From Candidatus Amarolinea dominans (GTDB lineage Bacteria > Chloroflexota > Anaerolineae > SSC4 > Amarolineaceae), in contig JADJYJ010000030.1 in the NCBI GenBank assembly GCA_016719785.1, positions 62,001-126,000 on the forward strand: a DNA stretch of 64,000 nucleotides. Reading direction: 5' to 3'. A program made the translations under genes and the position numbers. Numbering within the stretch: position 1 is the first letter of the stretch; each line of letters starts with the position of its first letter. Shown here piece by piece: positions 27,959 to 39,013 of this stretch. The notes beneath the pieces are model-generated. The model was not told the origin of the DNA. It worked only from the letters and a program-made list of their open reading frames with translations, and ran no database searches.

Positions 27959-28170
27959 GCAAATAGCTCCATCAACGATTGTTTGCTGCGCTCGATCTGC
28001 AGCCATGCGGCCAATAGTCCGGCCAGGGGCGAGTCCGCGTCCGATTCGTGCAGCTCGGCACTGCTGGCGCTCAATTGCTCAAAAGCCTCGGGCGTCAAGG
28101 CAAAAAGCCAGGCGCTGGGGTCTGTTTCGTCGTCCACCTCGGTTGCGGACGGCGGCTCGCGGTTATCCAT
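27955..28170 (-). CDS. small acidic protein coupled to the SDR gene
   Basis: 71 residues, acidic, with no recognised domain. Its stop overlaps the SDR start (ATGA), and GGGAGAGAG precedes its ATG, which supports real translation. The C-terminal helix LAAWLQIERSKQSLMELF is amphipathic and may bind a partner. Function unknown. Confidence 0.6.
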   Translation of the reverse strand: MDNREPPSATEVDDETDPSAWLFALTPEAFEQLSASSAELHESDADSPLAGLLAAWLQIERSKQSLMELFA

Positions 28171-28237
28171 CTCTCTCTCCCTACATCATCCAGCTTTGAG
28201 ACGGGCGGCGCGTACAAACGTCACCTCCTCGCCCGGT

Positions 28238-28266
28238 TTGCCCCGATCATCGGTCTGCGCTACACT
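28238..28266 (+). promoter_or_regulatory. candidate promoter of the EamA gene
   Basis: TTGCCC (28238-28243), 17 bases, TACACT (28261-28266), 40 bases before the ATG. Confidence 0.5.
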
Positions 28267-28305
28267 GTGCGCCGTTGATTTCGGCACGATCAGGACTGGA
28301 GGATT

Positions 28306-29253
28306 ATGTCAAACGATTCGTCGCCAGCGCGTGGCTACGCGCTGGTTCTGACGGCCGCGGCGCTGTGGGGCACGCTCGGTCTGTTCTACAAAGTGCTGAT
28401 TGATCGCTTTGGTCTGACGCCGCTGACGGTGGCGTCCTATCGCAGTCTGCTGGCCGGGCTGATTCTACTGGCTGTGCTGGCGCTGCGCAAACCGCGGCTG
28501 CTGGCGGTCAACCGGCACGACTTACCGCTGCTCGTCGCCTATGGGGTGTTTGGCGTGGCCGGCTTCTTCATCGCCTACGCCTACGCGATTGACCTGGTGG
28601 GTGTGGCAGTGGCCGCGGTGCTGCTCTACACCGCGCCGGCCTGGGTAGGATTGATTGCCTGGCGCTGGCTGGGTGAGGAGATGCACCGGCGTCTGCTCAT
28701 GGCCCTGGGGCTGACGTTGGTCGGATCGGTGCTGGTTGCGGGACTGTACGATGTGAGTCACCTGCGGTTGAACGGCCTGGGAGTTCTGGCCGGCCTGGCC
28801 GCCGGCCTCGGCTATGGGCTATGGAGCGTCTTCAATAAGATCGCTGTGGCCCGCTATTCCGCCTGGACCGTGCAGACGTACGCGCTGCTGATCGGGGCCG
28901 GCTGCTTTCTGCTGCTGGCGCCGGCAGGGCAGCTGCTCGGCCCGCTGGCGCTGCCGTCAAGCTGGCCCTGGCTGCTGGCGATGGCCGTCATACCGACGTT
29001 GGGCGGCGCCTTGACCTACTCACTGGGCGTGCGCTGGGTGCCGGTCAGCGTCGCCAGCGTCGTCGCCACCCTGGAGCCGGTCATCGCCGGCGCGCTGGCC
29101 TACCTGCTGCTGGGCGAAAGGCTGGCCCTGCTGCAGATCGCGGGCGGCGCAGCGATCATCAGCGCGGTGCTGCTGCTGCGGCCGCCCGTCTCCCCAGGTT
29201 CAGATGTCTTCGAGCCAAATTCAGAATGCACCCAGAATCCAAATAGGCCTTGA
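28306..29253 (+). CDS. EamA/DMT-family transporter
   Basis: 315 residues with ten predicted transmembrane helices in two EamA repeats (about residues 10-140 and 155-290), each ending in the typical E-P-V region (LEPVIAGALAYLLLGERL in the second). It is probably an inner-membrane exporter of amino acids, nucleosides or other metabolites (RhaT/YdcZ-like DMT superfamily); substrate unknown. ATG 28306 has GGAGG five bases upstream. Confidence 0.9.
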   Translation: MSNDSSPARGYALVLTAAALWGTLGLFYKVLIDRFGLTPLTVASYRSLLAGLILLAVLALRKPRLLAVNRHDLPLLVAYGVFGVAGFFIAYAYAIDLVGVAVAAVLLYTAPAWVGLIAWRWLGEEMHRRLLMALGLTLVGSVLVAGLYDVSHLRLNGLGVLAGLAAGLGYGLWSVFNKIAVARYSAWTVQTYALLIGAGCFLLLAPAGQLLGPLALPSSWPWLLAMAVIPTLGGALTYSLGVRWVPVSVASVVATLEPVIAGALAYLLLGERLALLQIAGGAAIISAVLLLRPPVSPGSDVFEPNSECTQNPNRP

Positions 29254-29278
29254 AAAGTTCCGGATACCGGAGTATACT
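29250..29278 (+). promoter_or_regulatory. promoter of the lipoprotein gene
   Basis: TTGAAA (29250-29255), 17 bases, TATACT (29273-29278). It overlaps the EamA stop codon and lies 29 bases before the downstream ATG. Confidence 0.62.
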
Positions 29279-29306
29279 GAGGGTGCCATTGCTCAGGAGG
29301 TCTATT

Positions 29307-30350
29307 ATGCCGTCCATCGTTCGACTGTTGTGTTCAGGTGCGGCTCTGCTGTGCCTGATCTGTAGCTGTGGTCAACCGGCCGCAGACTCTGCGCCGGCGG
29401 CAACGCCGACGCACGCGTATTTGCCGAGCATCACGACACCGTCCGTGGTTCCTAACCCGCCGACGCAGACGGTCAAGCTCATCTTCATTCACCATTCCTC
29501 AGGCGAGAACTGGCTGGCCGATGAGCATGGCGGCCTGGGCGTGGCCCTGGCTAACAACAACTACTTCGTCAGCGACACCAACTACGGCTGGGGGCCGCCG
29601 GACGAGGACGCGGGTTTCGACTTGATCGGTGATCATACCGACATCGGCCACTGGTTCAGTTGGTTCGCCGGGCCGCAGCGCGACACCTACCTGGAGGCGC
29701 TGTATGCCGAGAGTGAGCAGCACGCCGGCTACACTCGCCTGCAGAGCGATCCGGGCGGAGCTAATCAAATCGTGATGTTCAAGTCGTGTTTTCCCAACTC
29801 CAACCTGATGGGTGACCCGAACGATCCGCCCAGCAGCGGTGACAACCCCTTGCGCGGCCAGGACTCAGGTTCGGAGGCCATGACCGTCGCCAACGCCAAG
29901 GGCATCTACAACGACATCCTGGCCTATTTCGCCACACGCCAGGACAAGCTCTTCATCGTCATCACCGCGCCGCCGCTGCAGGACGGCACATGGGGCGCCA
30001 ACGCCCGCGCGTTCAATCGCTGGCTGGTTGAGGAGTGGTTGGACAACTACTCCTACCCCAATGTATTTGTCTTCGATTTCTACAATGTGCTGACCAGCAA
30101 CGGCGGTAGTTGGCGCACCAACGACTTGGGCCGCGCCACCGGCAATCACCATCGCTGGCGTGACGGTGCGCTGCAATACGTCACCGACCAGGGGCGTAAC
30201 ACCACCGCGTATCCCGACGGCGGCAACGACGATCACCCCTCGCCCGTGGGCAATCAAAAAGCCAGCGGCGAATTCGTCCCGCTGCTCAACCTGGCCTACG
30301 ACCGCTGGCACGCGGCGCAGACCGCGCCCGCGCTCGCACCAGTTCCCTGA
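29307..30350 (+). CDS. secreted lipoprotein, SGNH-hydrolase-like
   Basis: About 347 residues. The lipobox LICSC around residue 22 suggests lipidation at Cys after a short signal peptide. A Pro/Thr-rich stretch precedes a globular domain containing IFIHHSSGENWL, VMFKSCFPNSNL and, near the C terminus, DDHPSPVGNQKASGEF. These fit an SGNH-like fold (the D-x-x-H of DDHPS with an upstream nucleophile), but the family is not certain. CAGGAGG lies eight bases before ATG 29307. An in-frame start at 29250 would encode an extra 19 residues with no ribosome site. Confidence 0.75.
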   Translation: MPSIVRLLCSGAALLCLICSCGQPAADSAPAATPTHAYLPSITTPSVVPNPPTQTVKLIFIHHSSGENWLADEHGGLGVALANNNYFVSDTNYGWGPPDEDAGFDLIGDHTDIGHWFSWFAGPQRDTYLEALYAESEQHAGYTRLQSDPGGANQIVMFKSCFPNSNLMGDPNDPPSSGDNPLRGQDSGSEAMTVANAKGIYNDILAYFATRQDKLFIVITAPPLQDGTWGANARAFNRWLVEEWLDNYSYPNVFVFDFYNVLTSNGGSWRTNDLGRATGNHHRWRDGALQYVTDQGRNTTAYPDGGNDDHPSPVGNQKASGEFVPLLNLAYDRWHAAQTAPALAPVP

Positions 30351-30541
30351 GCGCATGGTGGGAGTTTCCAATCTGGCATAGCGGCGGCGTGAGAAGATCA
30401 GCGTGACGTTGACGTTGCTGCCCGCGGCAATCGCGGCGCTGATCGCGGGCGGCCCGGCCTTCGTGGCCGGAATCTGGCCCGCGGCATGGAGTGCTTGCGA
30501 TGCGTTCAGGTTCTACTCCTGATGGGGGGATAGCGGTAATA

Positions 30542-31315
30542 TCATTCAGTGGCGCCGGCCGCACGCAGGATCTGCTCGATCTCCTTGTGACCCTGGGCGA
30601 TGGCGGTCTTGAGCGCAGTGCCGCCGCCGGAACCGACCACGGTCAGGTGGGCGCCGCGGGCGATGAGAAGTTCCACAACCGCTTTTCGTCCGTAGTAGGT
30701 GGCCCAGTTCAAGGCCGGATCGCCTGCGGCATCGCGCTGATTGACGTCCGCCTTATGGTCGAGCAGGAGCGTGACCATTCCCACGTATCCGCGCTGCGCC
30801 GCTTCGATCAGCGCGGTCGTGCCGTATTCGTTCCGGTTGACCAGGCTGACGTCGGCGCCGGCCGTTAGGAGGAGCGTCGCAATCGGCAGGTCGTTTTCGG
30901 CCGCAGCCAACGACAGCGGAGTCAGGCCTCGGTAGCTCAGGACGACGTTCACATCCATGCCCGCGACGATCAATCCTTCGGCCGCGTCCGCTTTGTGCTC
31001 GCGGATGGCGGCCGTCAACTGCCCCATGCGCTCCGCCTGCGCCACGGCAGGGTCGGGCGTACTGGTGGGCGGTGTGGTCGTCGGAGCGCTGGTGGCCGTG
31101 ACCGCGACCGTGGCAGTGGCGGTGGGCGCCGGAGATGGCGCAGGCGTCGCGGCCGGGCCGCACGCAACCAGTACACTCAGCAGAAGCGCCAGTGCGCAGC
31201 CCTGACGCAGCGCCCGCCCCGTCCAATGACGGCGAGTTGACCCTGGGATTCGGATGTTTTTTGGGCAGAACGAAGGCCAATCGGCGTGTACGGTTGAATG
31301 GTTCGTGCTGATCAT
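30542..31315 (-). CDS. ankyrin-repeat lipoprotein
   Basis: About 257 residues. The lipobox LLLSVLVACG (around residue 52) is preceded by a basic N terminus. A Thr/Pro/Ala linker follows, then four or five ankyrin repeats (GLTPLSLAAAENDLPIATLL, TTALIEAAQRGYVGMVTLLL, DPALNWATYYGRKAVVELLI and others). A role in surface protein-protein binding is likely; no partner is evident. It lies 20 bp downstream of nuoN in the same direction and is probably the last gene of the nuo transcript. The ATG at 31315 was chosen; the longer frame to 31975 is antisense-like shadow inside nuoN. Confidence 0.82.
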   Translation of the reverse strand: MISTNHSTVHADWPSFCPKNIRIPGSTRRHWTGRALRQGCALALLLSVLVACGPAATPAPSPAPTATATVAVTATSAPTTTPPTSTPDPAVAQAERMGQLTAAIREHKADAAEGLIVAGMDVNVVLSYRGLTPLSLAAAENDLPIATLLLTAGADVSLVNRNEYGTTALIEAAQRGYVGMVTLLLDHKADVNQRDAAGDPALNWATYYGRKAVVELLIARGAHLTVVGSGGGTALKTAIAQGHKEIEQILRAAGATE

Positions 31316-31335
31316 TGAGCGTCGCAATTCCCGCG

Positions 31336-32796
31336 TCACCCGCCAACCAGGGCGAGGAGTGTGGTGCGGGCCAGGGCCATCCACGGCGTGGGCCATACGC
31401 CGACCAAGACGGTGCCTACACTGGCGACGATCAAGGCGAGGTTCCAGGCCGGGGTCAGGACGATCTGGCCGCTGGCGGTTTCGCTGCCCAGGAACATGTT
31501 GACGGTGACGCGCAGGTAGTAGTACGCGCTGAGCGCACTGTTGAGCACAGCCACGATGACCAACCAGGTCCAGCCGGCATCCACGGCCGCCTTGAAGACG
31601 TAGAGCTTGCCGAAAAAGCCGGCCAGGGGCGGAATGCCCGCCAGCGAGAGCATGAAGATCGTCATGACCGCGGCCAGCGCCGGCTGCCGCCTGCCCAGGC
31701 CGTTGGGCGCGCTGACATCTACATCCATCTCGGCGTTGTTTTCCAGCGTCTGCAGCACCGCAAACGCGCCGATGTTCATGAAGGCATAGGCAAACAGGTA
31801 GTAGAGCGTGGCGCCGACGGCCTGATCGTTGTTGCCGGTCAGACCCACCAGGATGTAGCCGGCGTGCGCAATGCTGGAATAGGCCAGCATGCGCTTGAGG
31901 CTGCTCTGCCGCAGCGCCGCCAGGTTGCCCACCGTCATGGTCAGCACGGCCAAAATGGCGATGACCCACAGCCACGGCTTGTCGAAACTGGTCAGGCTGG
32001 CCAGCACGCGCAGCAGCGCGGCGAAGGCGGCGGTCTTGACGCCAACCGACATGAACGCGGTGACCGGCGTGGGCGCGCCCTGATAAACGTCAGGCGTCCA
32101 CATGTGAAAAGGCACCATCGCCACCTTGAAGCCAAAGCCGATCAACAGCAGGCCCACGCCTACCGGCAGCAGCGGCGCCATGGGGCTGGGGGTGGAGAGC
32201 GGCGCCAGGAAGTGGGCCACCTGCACCAGGTCGGTGGTCTGCGTGGCCGCGTAGACCAGGGCCGCGCCGTACAAGAAGAAAGCGCTGGCAAAGGCGCCCA
32301 GCAGGAAATACTTCAGCGCGGCTTCGGTGGAGCGCGGCTGCTTGAGGTTGAAGCCGGTCATGATGTAGAGCGCCACAGAAAGGATTTCCAGGCTCATGAA
32401 AATGGTCATCAGGCTGGTGGAAGCGCTCATGAGGGTCATGCCGGCGCAGGCCAGCAGCAGCAGCGCGTAGTATTCGCCGACGCTGTCGCTGATGCGCTCG
32501 ATGTAGCCCGCGGAGAGCAGGACGCCGGTCGCGCCCGCCGTCAGGATGATGACGTTGGCGAAGAGCGCGGTGGAATCCGCCACCACCATGTTCTGGAAGT
32601 GCCGGGCCGGGCCTTGCCACAACCAGGCGCTGGCTCCCAGCGCCAGCAAGAGTCCCGCCAGCGCCAGCCCGCCCAAAAGACGCTTGTGGCCGCGCAACCG
32701 CGTGACTTCAGCCATGAGAATCAGCAGCGCCATGCCCACCAGCACGAGCTGGGGCAGAATGGCGAGAAAATCGAGCGTCGGTATCTGAATCGTCAT
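31336..32796 (-). CDS. nuoN: NADH-quinone oxidoreductase subunit N
   Basis: 486 residues, about 14 transmembrane helices, antiporter-like subunit of the complex I membrane arm. Family landmarks: LMTIFMSLEILSVALYIMTG (Glu of TM5), the lysine helix VAMVPFHMWTPDVYQGAPTP, and LKRMLAYSSIAHAGYIL. It pumps protons in the distal membrane arm. It is preceded by nuoM (12 bp). Confidence 0.96.
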   Translation of the reverse strand: MTIQIPTLDFLAILPQLVLVGMALLILMAEVTRLRGHKRLLGGLALAGLLLALGASAWLWQGPARHFQNMVVADSTALFANVIILTAGATGVLLSAGYIERISDSVGEYYALLLLACAGMTLMSASTSLMTIFMSLEILSVALYIMTGFNLKQPRSTEAALKYFLLGAFASAFFLYGAALVYAATQTTDLVQVAHFLAPLSTPSPMAPLLPVGVGLLLIGFGFKVAMVPFHMWTPDVYQGAPTPVTAFMSVGVKTAAFAALLRVLASLTSFDKPWLWVIAILAVLTMTVGNLAALRQSSLKRMLAYSSIAHAGYILVGLTGNNDQAVGATLYYLFAYAFMNIGAFAVLQTLENNAEMDVDVSAPNGLGRRQPALAAVMTIFMLSLAGIPPLAGFFGKLYVFKAAVDAGWTWLVIVAVLNSALSAYYYLRVTVNMFLGSETASGQIVLTPAWNLALIVASVGTVLVGVWPTPWMALARTTLLALVGG

Positions 32797-32808
32797 GTGG
32801 ATGATCCT

Positions 32809-34302
32809 CTAAAATCCGGGGCGACCCAGGTCGGTCATGACCGCCGGCGGGGATGTTCGGAGATGCTGCGCCAGGCTCTCGACCGAAGGGGCGATCTTGT
32901 CGAAGAACAGGTTGGGGAAGAGGCCGATCACCACAAACAGCACCACCAGCGGGACCATGATCGCAATCTCACGCCGCGTGAGATCGGGCACCGCCGTGAT
33001 TGTCTTTGGGACCGGTCCCTGCATGATCTGGCGGAAGGCGGTCAGCATGTACCAGGCGGCCAGGATGATGCCCGCGGTGGCCGGCCAGGCAAAGGCCGGG
33101 TTGGCCTTGAACGCGCCGACCAGGATGGTGAACTCGCCGACGAAGCCGTTCAGGCCCGGCAAGCCCACCGAGGAGAGCATGACGATCAGAAAAAAGGCGC
33201 CGTAGATGGGGATTTCTTTCCACAGGCCGCCAAGCTCCGCCATGATGCGGGTGTGCAGACGTTCGTAGAGCATACCGACCAGCAAGAACAACGCGCCCGT
33301 GCTCAGGCCGTGGTTGACCATCTGCAAGACCGCGCCCGCCATGCCCTGCGGGGTCAACGTGAAGATGCCGAGCACCACGAAACCGAGATGGGCCACGGAG
33401 GAGTAGGCGACCAGGCGCTTGATGTCACGCTGGCGCAGCGCGACCAACGCGCCGTACAGGATACCGATGACTGCCAGAGACGATAGCCAGGGTACAAAGG
33501 TGACGGTCGCCTGCGGGAAGAGCGGCAGACAGAAGCGCAAAAAGCCGTAGGTGCCCATCTTCAGGAGAACGCCGGCCAGGATGACCGAGCCGGCCGTGGG
33601 CGCTTCCACGTGCGCATCGGGCAGCCAGGTGTGGAAGGGGAAGAGCGGCACCTTGATGGCAAAGCCGAGCGCGAAGGCCAGAAAGGCCCAGAACTGCACG
33701 ATGTAGGCCAGGTTTTTGCCCTGCAGCGCCACCACGTCGAAGGTGCCACCGTAGAAATAAACCACCAGGATGGCCACGAGCATCAGCGCGCTGCCGGCCA
33801 GGGTGTAGAGAAAGAACTTGACGCTGGCATAGACGCGCCGCGGTCCGCCCCACTGACCGATGATGAAATACATCGGCACCAGGCTGGCCTCCCAGAAAAC
33901 ATAGAACAAAATCAAGTCCAGCGCGCTGAAGACGCCGAGCATCGCCGTCTCCATCAGCAGCATGAAGAAGTAGTAACTGCGTTCCTGGCTGTGGATGCTC
34001 TGCCAGGAGAAGAAAATGACCAGCGGCATCAGGAAGGTCGTCAGCAGCACCAGCCACAGGCTGATACCGTCCACGCCCAGGTAATACTGAATGTCGAAGG
34101 CGGGTATCCAGGCGCGCTGTTCGATGAACTGCATACCGGCTTCGCCGTTCTGCCACCAGAGCAACAGGCCCAGCGAAACCACAAAGGTCGCCAGGGACAC
34201 GACCAGCGCCCATACGCGCTGCGCCCGCTCATTGGGCAGGAGTAGCAAAATCAAGGCGCCGGCAAGGGGTAGAAAAACAATTGTAGAGATCAAGAATGGC
34301 AT
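32809..34302 (-). CDS. nuoM: NADH-quinone oxidoreductase subunit M
   Basis: 497 residues, about 14 TM helices, antiporter-like membrane-arm subunit. Landmarks are FYVFWEASLVPMYFIIGQWG (catalytic Glu), KVPLFPFHTWLPDAHVEAPT and DIKRLVAYSSVAHLGFVVLG. It is separated from nuoL by two small foreign-looking genes. Confidence 0.96.
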   Translation of the reverse strand: MPFLISTIVFLPLAGALILLLLPNERAQRVWALVVSLATFVVSLGLLLWWQNGEAGMQFIEQRAWIPAFDIQYYLGVDGISLWLVLLTTFLMPLVIFFSWQSIHSQERSYYFFMLLMETAMLGVFSALDLILFYVFWEASLVPMYFIIGQWGGPRRVYASVKFFLYTLAGSALMLVAILVVYFYGGTFDVVALQGKNLAYIVQFWAFLAFALGFAIKVPLFPFHTWLPDAHVEAPTAGSVILAGVLLKMGTYGFLRFCLPLFPQATVTFVPWLSSLAVIGILYGALVALRQRDIKRLVAYSSVAHLGFVVLGIFTLTPQGMAGAVLQMVNHGLSTGALFLLVGMLYERLHTRIMAELGGLWKEIPIYGAFFLIVMLSSVGLPGLNGFVGEFTILVGAFKANPAFAWPATAGIILAAWYMLTAFRQIMQGPVPKTITAVPDLTRREIAIMVPLVVLFVVIGLFPNLFFDKIAPSVESLAQHLRTSPPAVMTDLGRPGF

Positions 34303-34317
34303 GTGGTTTCTCAGTTG

Positions 34318-34737
34318 CTAGAACTTCAGCGGACGGCGCTGCAGCACTTCGCTCCGTAAACGGGGCCCGTCCAGTAACACAATCAGTTTATTGAGCACAT
34401 TGCGCCCCAAAATCATCTCCTGGTCATCCTCGGGATCGTCGCCGGAGAAGCCAACCACTTCGATATTCGCCAGAACCCCCTGGTCAAGGTGCAGATCAAC
34501 CAGGTACAACATCACAGAGCGGTAATCGCTCCACAGTCCACGCGCCGATGCTGCGCGAAGTGCAGGCGCCCCGATTTCGATCAGCCACCCTTCTGGCGCC
34601 AGCGAAAAATCGCTGCCCGTGTCAATCAGTGCTAAGACTGACGCTGAAGATGGGCTGCTGTCCGGGCAGCTTATCCTGAGTTCAAGCACGGGGGCCGGCG
34701 GGAACTTCAGTTCATCATAGTTCGGCATGACTGTCAC
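34318..34737 (-). CDS. retropepsin-like aspartic protease family protein
   Basis: 139 residues with the retroviral-type aspartyl protease motif ALIDTGSDFSLAP near residue 40 and a later hydrophobic-hydrophobic-Gly element (MILGRNVLNKLIVLLDG) that completes the single-domain retropepsin fold. Two molecules would be needed for an active site. Small proteins of this type occur in cyanobacteria and Chloroflexota, often next to a short helical protein like the one encoded just upstream; their role is unknown. The ATG overlaps the stop of that gene (ATGA). The pair interrupts the nuo operon between nuoL and nuoM. Confidence 0.75.
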   Translation of the reverse strand: MTVMPNYDELKFPPAPVLELRISCPDSSPSSASVLALIDTGSDFSLAPEGWLIEIGAPALRAASARGLWSDYRSVMLYLVDLHLDQGVLANIEVVGFSGDDPEDDQEMILGRNVLNKLIVLLDGPRLRSEVLQRRPLKF

Positions 34738-35093
34738 CGCCGCGCCGAACGGATGCGATAGCGCGTCGCCGGCTGGCTGCCGCCCGGCGTAATCAGCACC
34801 GATTGATTCCCGTAGCGATCATGAATGCGACGATAAAGCTCTCCCTGATCGGGGTCGCTGTCTACCACCTGCCCGTGGCACACAGCCACATACCGCCCTT
34901 CGAATCGCGCGCGTTCCTGCGCGTCGAGACGCTGCCACGCGTCCGTCTCGATCAGGATGCGCTGCTGACGATAGGCAGCCAGGTAGTATCGCACCGCTCG
35001 CGCCACAAGCTCAGCCGTGTCAAGGCCCTCCTGGCGGGCCGCTTGATTGACCGCCTCGATGAGCGATTCTTCCCGCAGTACAATCGGCGTCAT
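34734..35093 (-). CDS. small protein with DUF5678-like C terminus
   Basis: 119 residues. The N-terminal half (about 6-50) looks like a ribbon-helix-helix-type DNA-binding/antitoxin segment (VNQAARQEGLDTAELVARAV). The C-terminal half (ARFEGRYVAVCHGQVVDSD) resembles the DUF5678 family that accompanies retropepsin-like genes. Coupled by ATGA overlap to the aspartic protease gene. Together they could be a toxin-antitoxin-like or regulatory pair; this is inference. Confidence 0.6.
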   Translation of the reverse strand: MTPIVLREESLIEAVNQAARQEGLDTAELVARAVRYYLAAYRQQRILIETDAWQRLDAQERARFEGRYVAVCHGQVVDSDPDQGELYRRIHDRYGNQSVLITPGGSQPATRYRIRSARR

Positions 35094-35104
35094 CTCTGCT
35101 CCTT

Positions 35105-36982
<1,878 letters not shown>

Positions 36983-37049
36983 AGAACGCTAAACCCCAAT
37001 TCCCAAATCCAGAATCCCACCCGATTCAATATCTGGCCGTTCATCCGGC

Positions 37050-38675
37050 CTACGGGTGGAGATTTGCTCCAGTCAAATCGTATAACAACACCAGGTCAAC
37101 ACCGGGGAATTCACGCTCACTCAGCAGCGTCCCCTGTCCCTCCAACATCGCACGCACACGCCCCTCACGGTCGCCCCAATGCGGCCGCCACCAGATCAGC
37201 CAGATGCGGTGATGACCCTGCGCAGCGTAGGCGAACTGCGCCCGCCAGTCCAAATCATCGTTCGGCAGCCAAAGTTCGTCCTCGAAGGCCACCAGGTCGC
37301 GCCCCGCGTAGTAGGTGAACGGCCGCCAGTGAAACGAGGGGATCAAGACGGCGAAATCACCGGGCTGCGCCTGCGTCCTGACCCACGCCGCCACCTCACG
37401 CCAGGGTGGATTCTCCGGCGTCGCCGCCTGCGTCGCCACCGTCAGCCCCATCAACAGCAGCAGCACGCCGCTCGCAACCAGCCGCCAGCGCACGGCCGTC
37501 AGCGCCGTCACCCCCAACGCCAGCAGCAGACACCAGCCCGGCAGCGCCAGCAACAGATAGCGGCTGGCAAAAATCGGCCGCGCCTGCGAGATCAGCAGGG
37601 CCGCCAGCACCGGCGCCAGCGCATACATCAACGCCACGGTCACGGGCGCACGCCAGGCCGGCCGTCTGATCTGCCAGGCGCCCCAACCACACAGCCCCAG
37701 CGCCAGCGCGTAAGCGCCGTAGCGCAGCAGGGCCGGACCGCTGACCGGCATCCCCGTCATCTGCACCAGTGCGTAGGCCAGCGTGGCCGGGTCTGGGCGG
37801 CCCACCGCCAGGGCAATCCACAGACCCTCCCCGCGCCCCACCTGCGTCAACAGCGTGGGCAGCCAGGGCGCAAAGGCCAGGGCGATGGCGCCCTGCACGC
37901 CGATCCAGATCAGCGCGGCGGACCTGAAACTCGGCCGCGACCTGCGCCAGCGCTGGCCCAGTTCAACCAGGAACAGCAGATTGTGAACGAGCAGCACCAT
38001 CACAAAATAATAGTGCGTGTACAGCCCGGCGACGCAGATAAAAATATAGACCAGCCAGCCTCGCCAGGCCCGTTCCTGCGACGCCGCACGCAGCAGCCAA
38101 TAGGTTGCCAGCACCCCCCACAGCGTCAACAGTGCGTACATGCGCGTCTCTTGGGCATACCAGCGTGCATAGGCCGACAGGGCGAAGGGGAGGCCCGCCA
38201 GGAGGGGGAGGCTGGAGAGAGGGAGACCAGAGACCGGAGACCGGAGATTGGAGATCATTCGCCTTCCACGTACCCGATCTCTGATCTCTGATCTCTGATC
38301 TCTGACCTCTGATCTCTGACCAAGTATCATCAGCGCGGCGACGCTGAGCACGCCGGCCAGGACCGACGGCCAACGGGCGATGAACTCGCCGGTGTGACCT
38401 TGCAGCGGCTGGTTGCCAGAGAGTATTCTGATCGTAAAGTGCAAAACCAGGTAGTAGAGCGGGGGGTGCGTATCGGCCGCGGCCTCCTGCACCACCTGGG
38501 CCAGGGGGAGTTGGCTGTTGTAAATGCTGCTGACTTCATCCAGCCACAACGATTCGCTCGTCAGGCCGGCGCAAAACAGCCCAAAGGCCAGCAGAATCAC
38601 CGCGACTTGCGCCCACAAGCGCCGGCGTCGTGCCGCAGACGGTTGACTGAACGCGACTTGCTCTGGGATTACCAC
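37050..38675 (-). CDS. GT39/ArnT-type membrane glycosyltransferase with in-frame repeat insertion
   Basis: 541 residues with about a dozen TM helices, a GT-C type transferase using a polyprenyl-linked sugar. The first periplasmic loop has the family motif WLDEVSSIYN (catalytic Asp) followed by DTHPPLYYL, and a later ARWYAQETRMY. Such enzymes mannosylate proteins or modify lipids. The GTG start at 38675 overlaps the nuoK stop, which suggests coupled expression inside the nuo operon. Residues about 119-154 are encoded by the heptamer repeat element at 38212-38321, reading QRSEVRDQRSEIRD, then a linker, then NLRSPVSGL. Proteins of this family lack such a segment, so it is an insertion that keeps the frame. 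It lies in a polar loop between helices. Confidence 0.85.
   Translation of the reverse strand: MVIPEQVAFSQPSAARRRRLWAQVAVILLAFGLFCAGLTSESLWLDEVSSIYNSQLPLAQVVQEAAADTHPPLYYLVLHFTIRILSGNQPLQGHTGEFIARWPSVLAGVLSVAALMILGQRSEVRDQRSEIRDRVRGRRMISNLRSPVSGLPLSSLPLLAGLPFALSAYARWYAQETRMYALLTLWGVLATYWLLRAASQERAWRGWLVYIFICVAGLYTHYYFVMVLLVHNLLFLVELGQRWRRSRPSFRSAALIWIGVQGAIALAFAPWLPTLLTQVGRGEGLWIALAVGRPDPATLAYALVQMTGMPVSGPALLRYGAYALALGLCGWGAWQIRRPAWRAPVTVALMYALAPVLAALLISQARPIFASRYLLLALPGWCLLLALGVTALTAVRWRLVASGVLLLLMGLTVATQAATPENPPWREVAAWVRTQAQPGDFAVLIPSFHWRPFTYYAGRDLVAFEDELWLPNDDLDWRAQFAYAAQGHHRIWLIWWRPHWGDREGRVRAMLEGQGTLLSEREFPGVDLVLLYDLTGANLHP
38212..38321. repeat. composite heptamer element inside the GT39-type gene
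   Basis: Read on the minus strand: AGATCAG-type heptamers, the GGTACGTGGAAGGCG core, then GGTCTCC-type heptamers. It is the same order and core as the intergenic copies at 4530-4618 and 4900-5137. Its length lets it be translated in frame. Confidence 0.8.
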
Positions 38676-38971
38676 TTCAACAGGGCGATTTCATCCACGT
38701 TAGTCGAATCCTTGTGCCGCATCAGCGCCATCAGGATCGCCAGCCCCACCGCCACCTCGGCCGCGGCCACGGCCATGACCAGCAGCACGAAGATCTGACC
38801 CTCCATGTGACCAAACTGGTTCGCCAACGCCACGAAGCTCAGGTTGACGGCGTTCATCATCATCTCGATGCACATGAAAATAATGAGGGCATTGCGCCGC
38901 ACCAGCACACCCACCACGCCCACCACGAACAGCAGGGCGCTCAGAATCAGGTAGTACGAAGTTGGAATCAT
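38669..38971 (-). CDS. nuoK: NADH-quinone oxidoreductase subunit K
   Basis: 100 residues, three TM helices, the normal NuoK size. Conserved IFMCIEMMMNAVNLSFVA (Glu of TM2) and VAAAEVAVGLAILMAL (Glu of TM3) are the half-channel glutamates. Confidence 0.96.
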   Translation of the reverse strand: MIPTSYYLILSALLFVVGVVGVLVRRNALIIFMCIEMMMNAVNLSFVALANQFGHMEGQIFVLLVMAVAAAEVAVGLAILMALMRHKDSTNVDEIALLKW

Positions 38972-39013
38972 CGAACGTAAATCCCCGTCAGTCTCGCTCT
39001 CAGCCCGCCGCCA

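Noticed and set aside
31316..31975. N-terminal extension of the ankyrin lipoprotein
   Set aside because: It overlaps nuoN in another frame and reads as low-complexity shadow.
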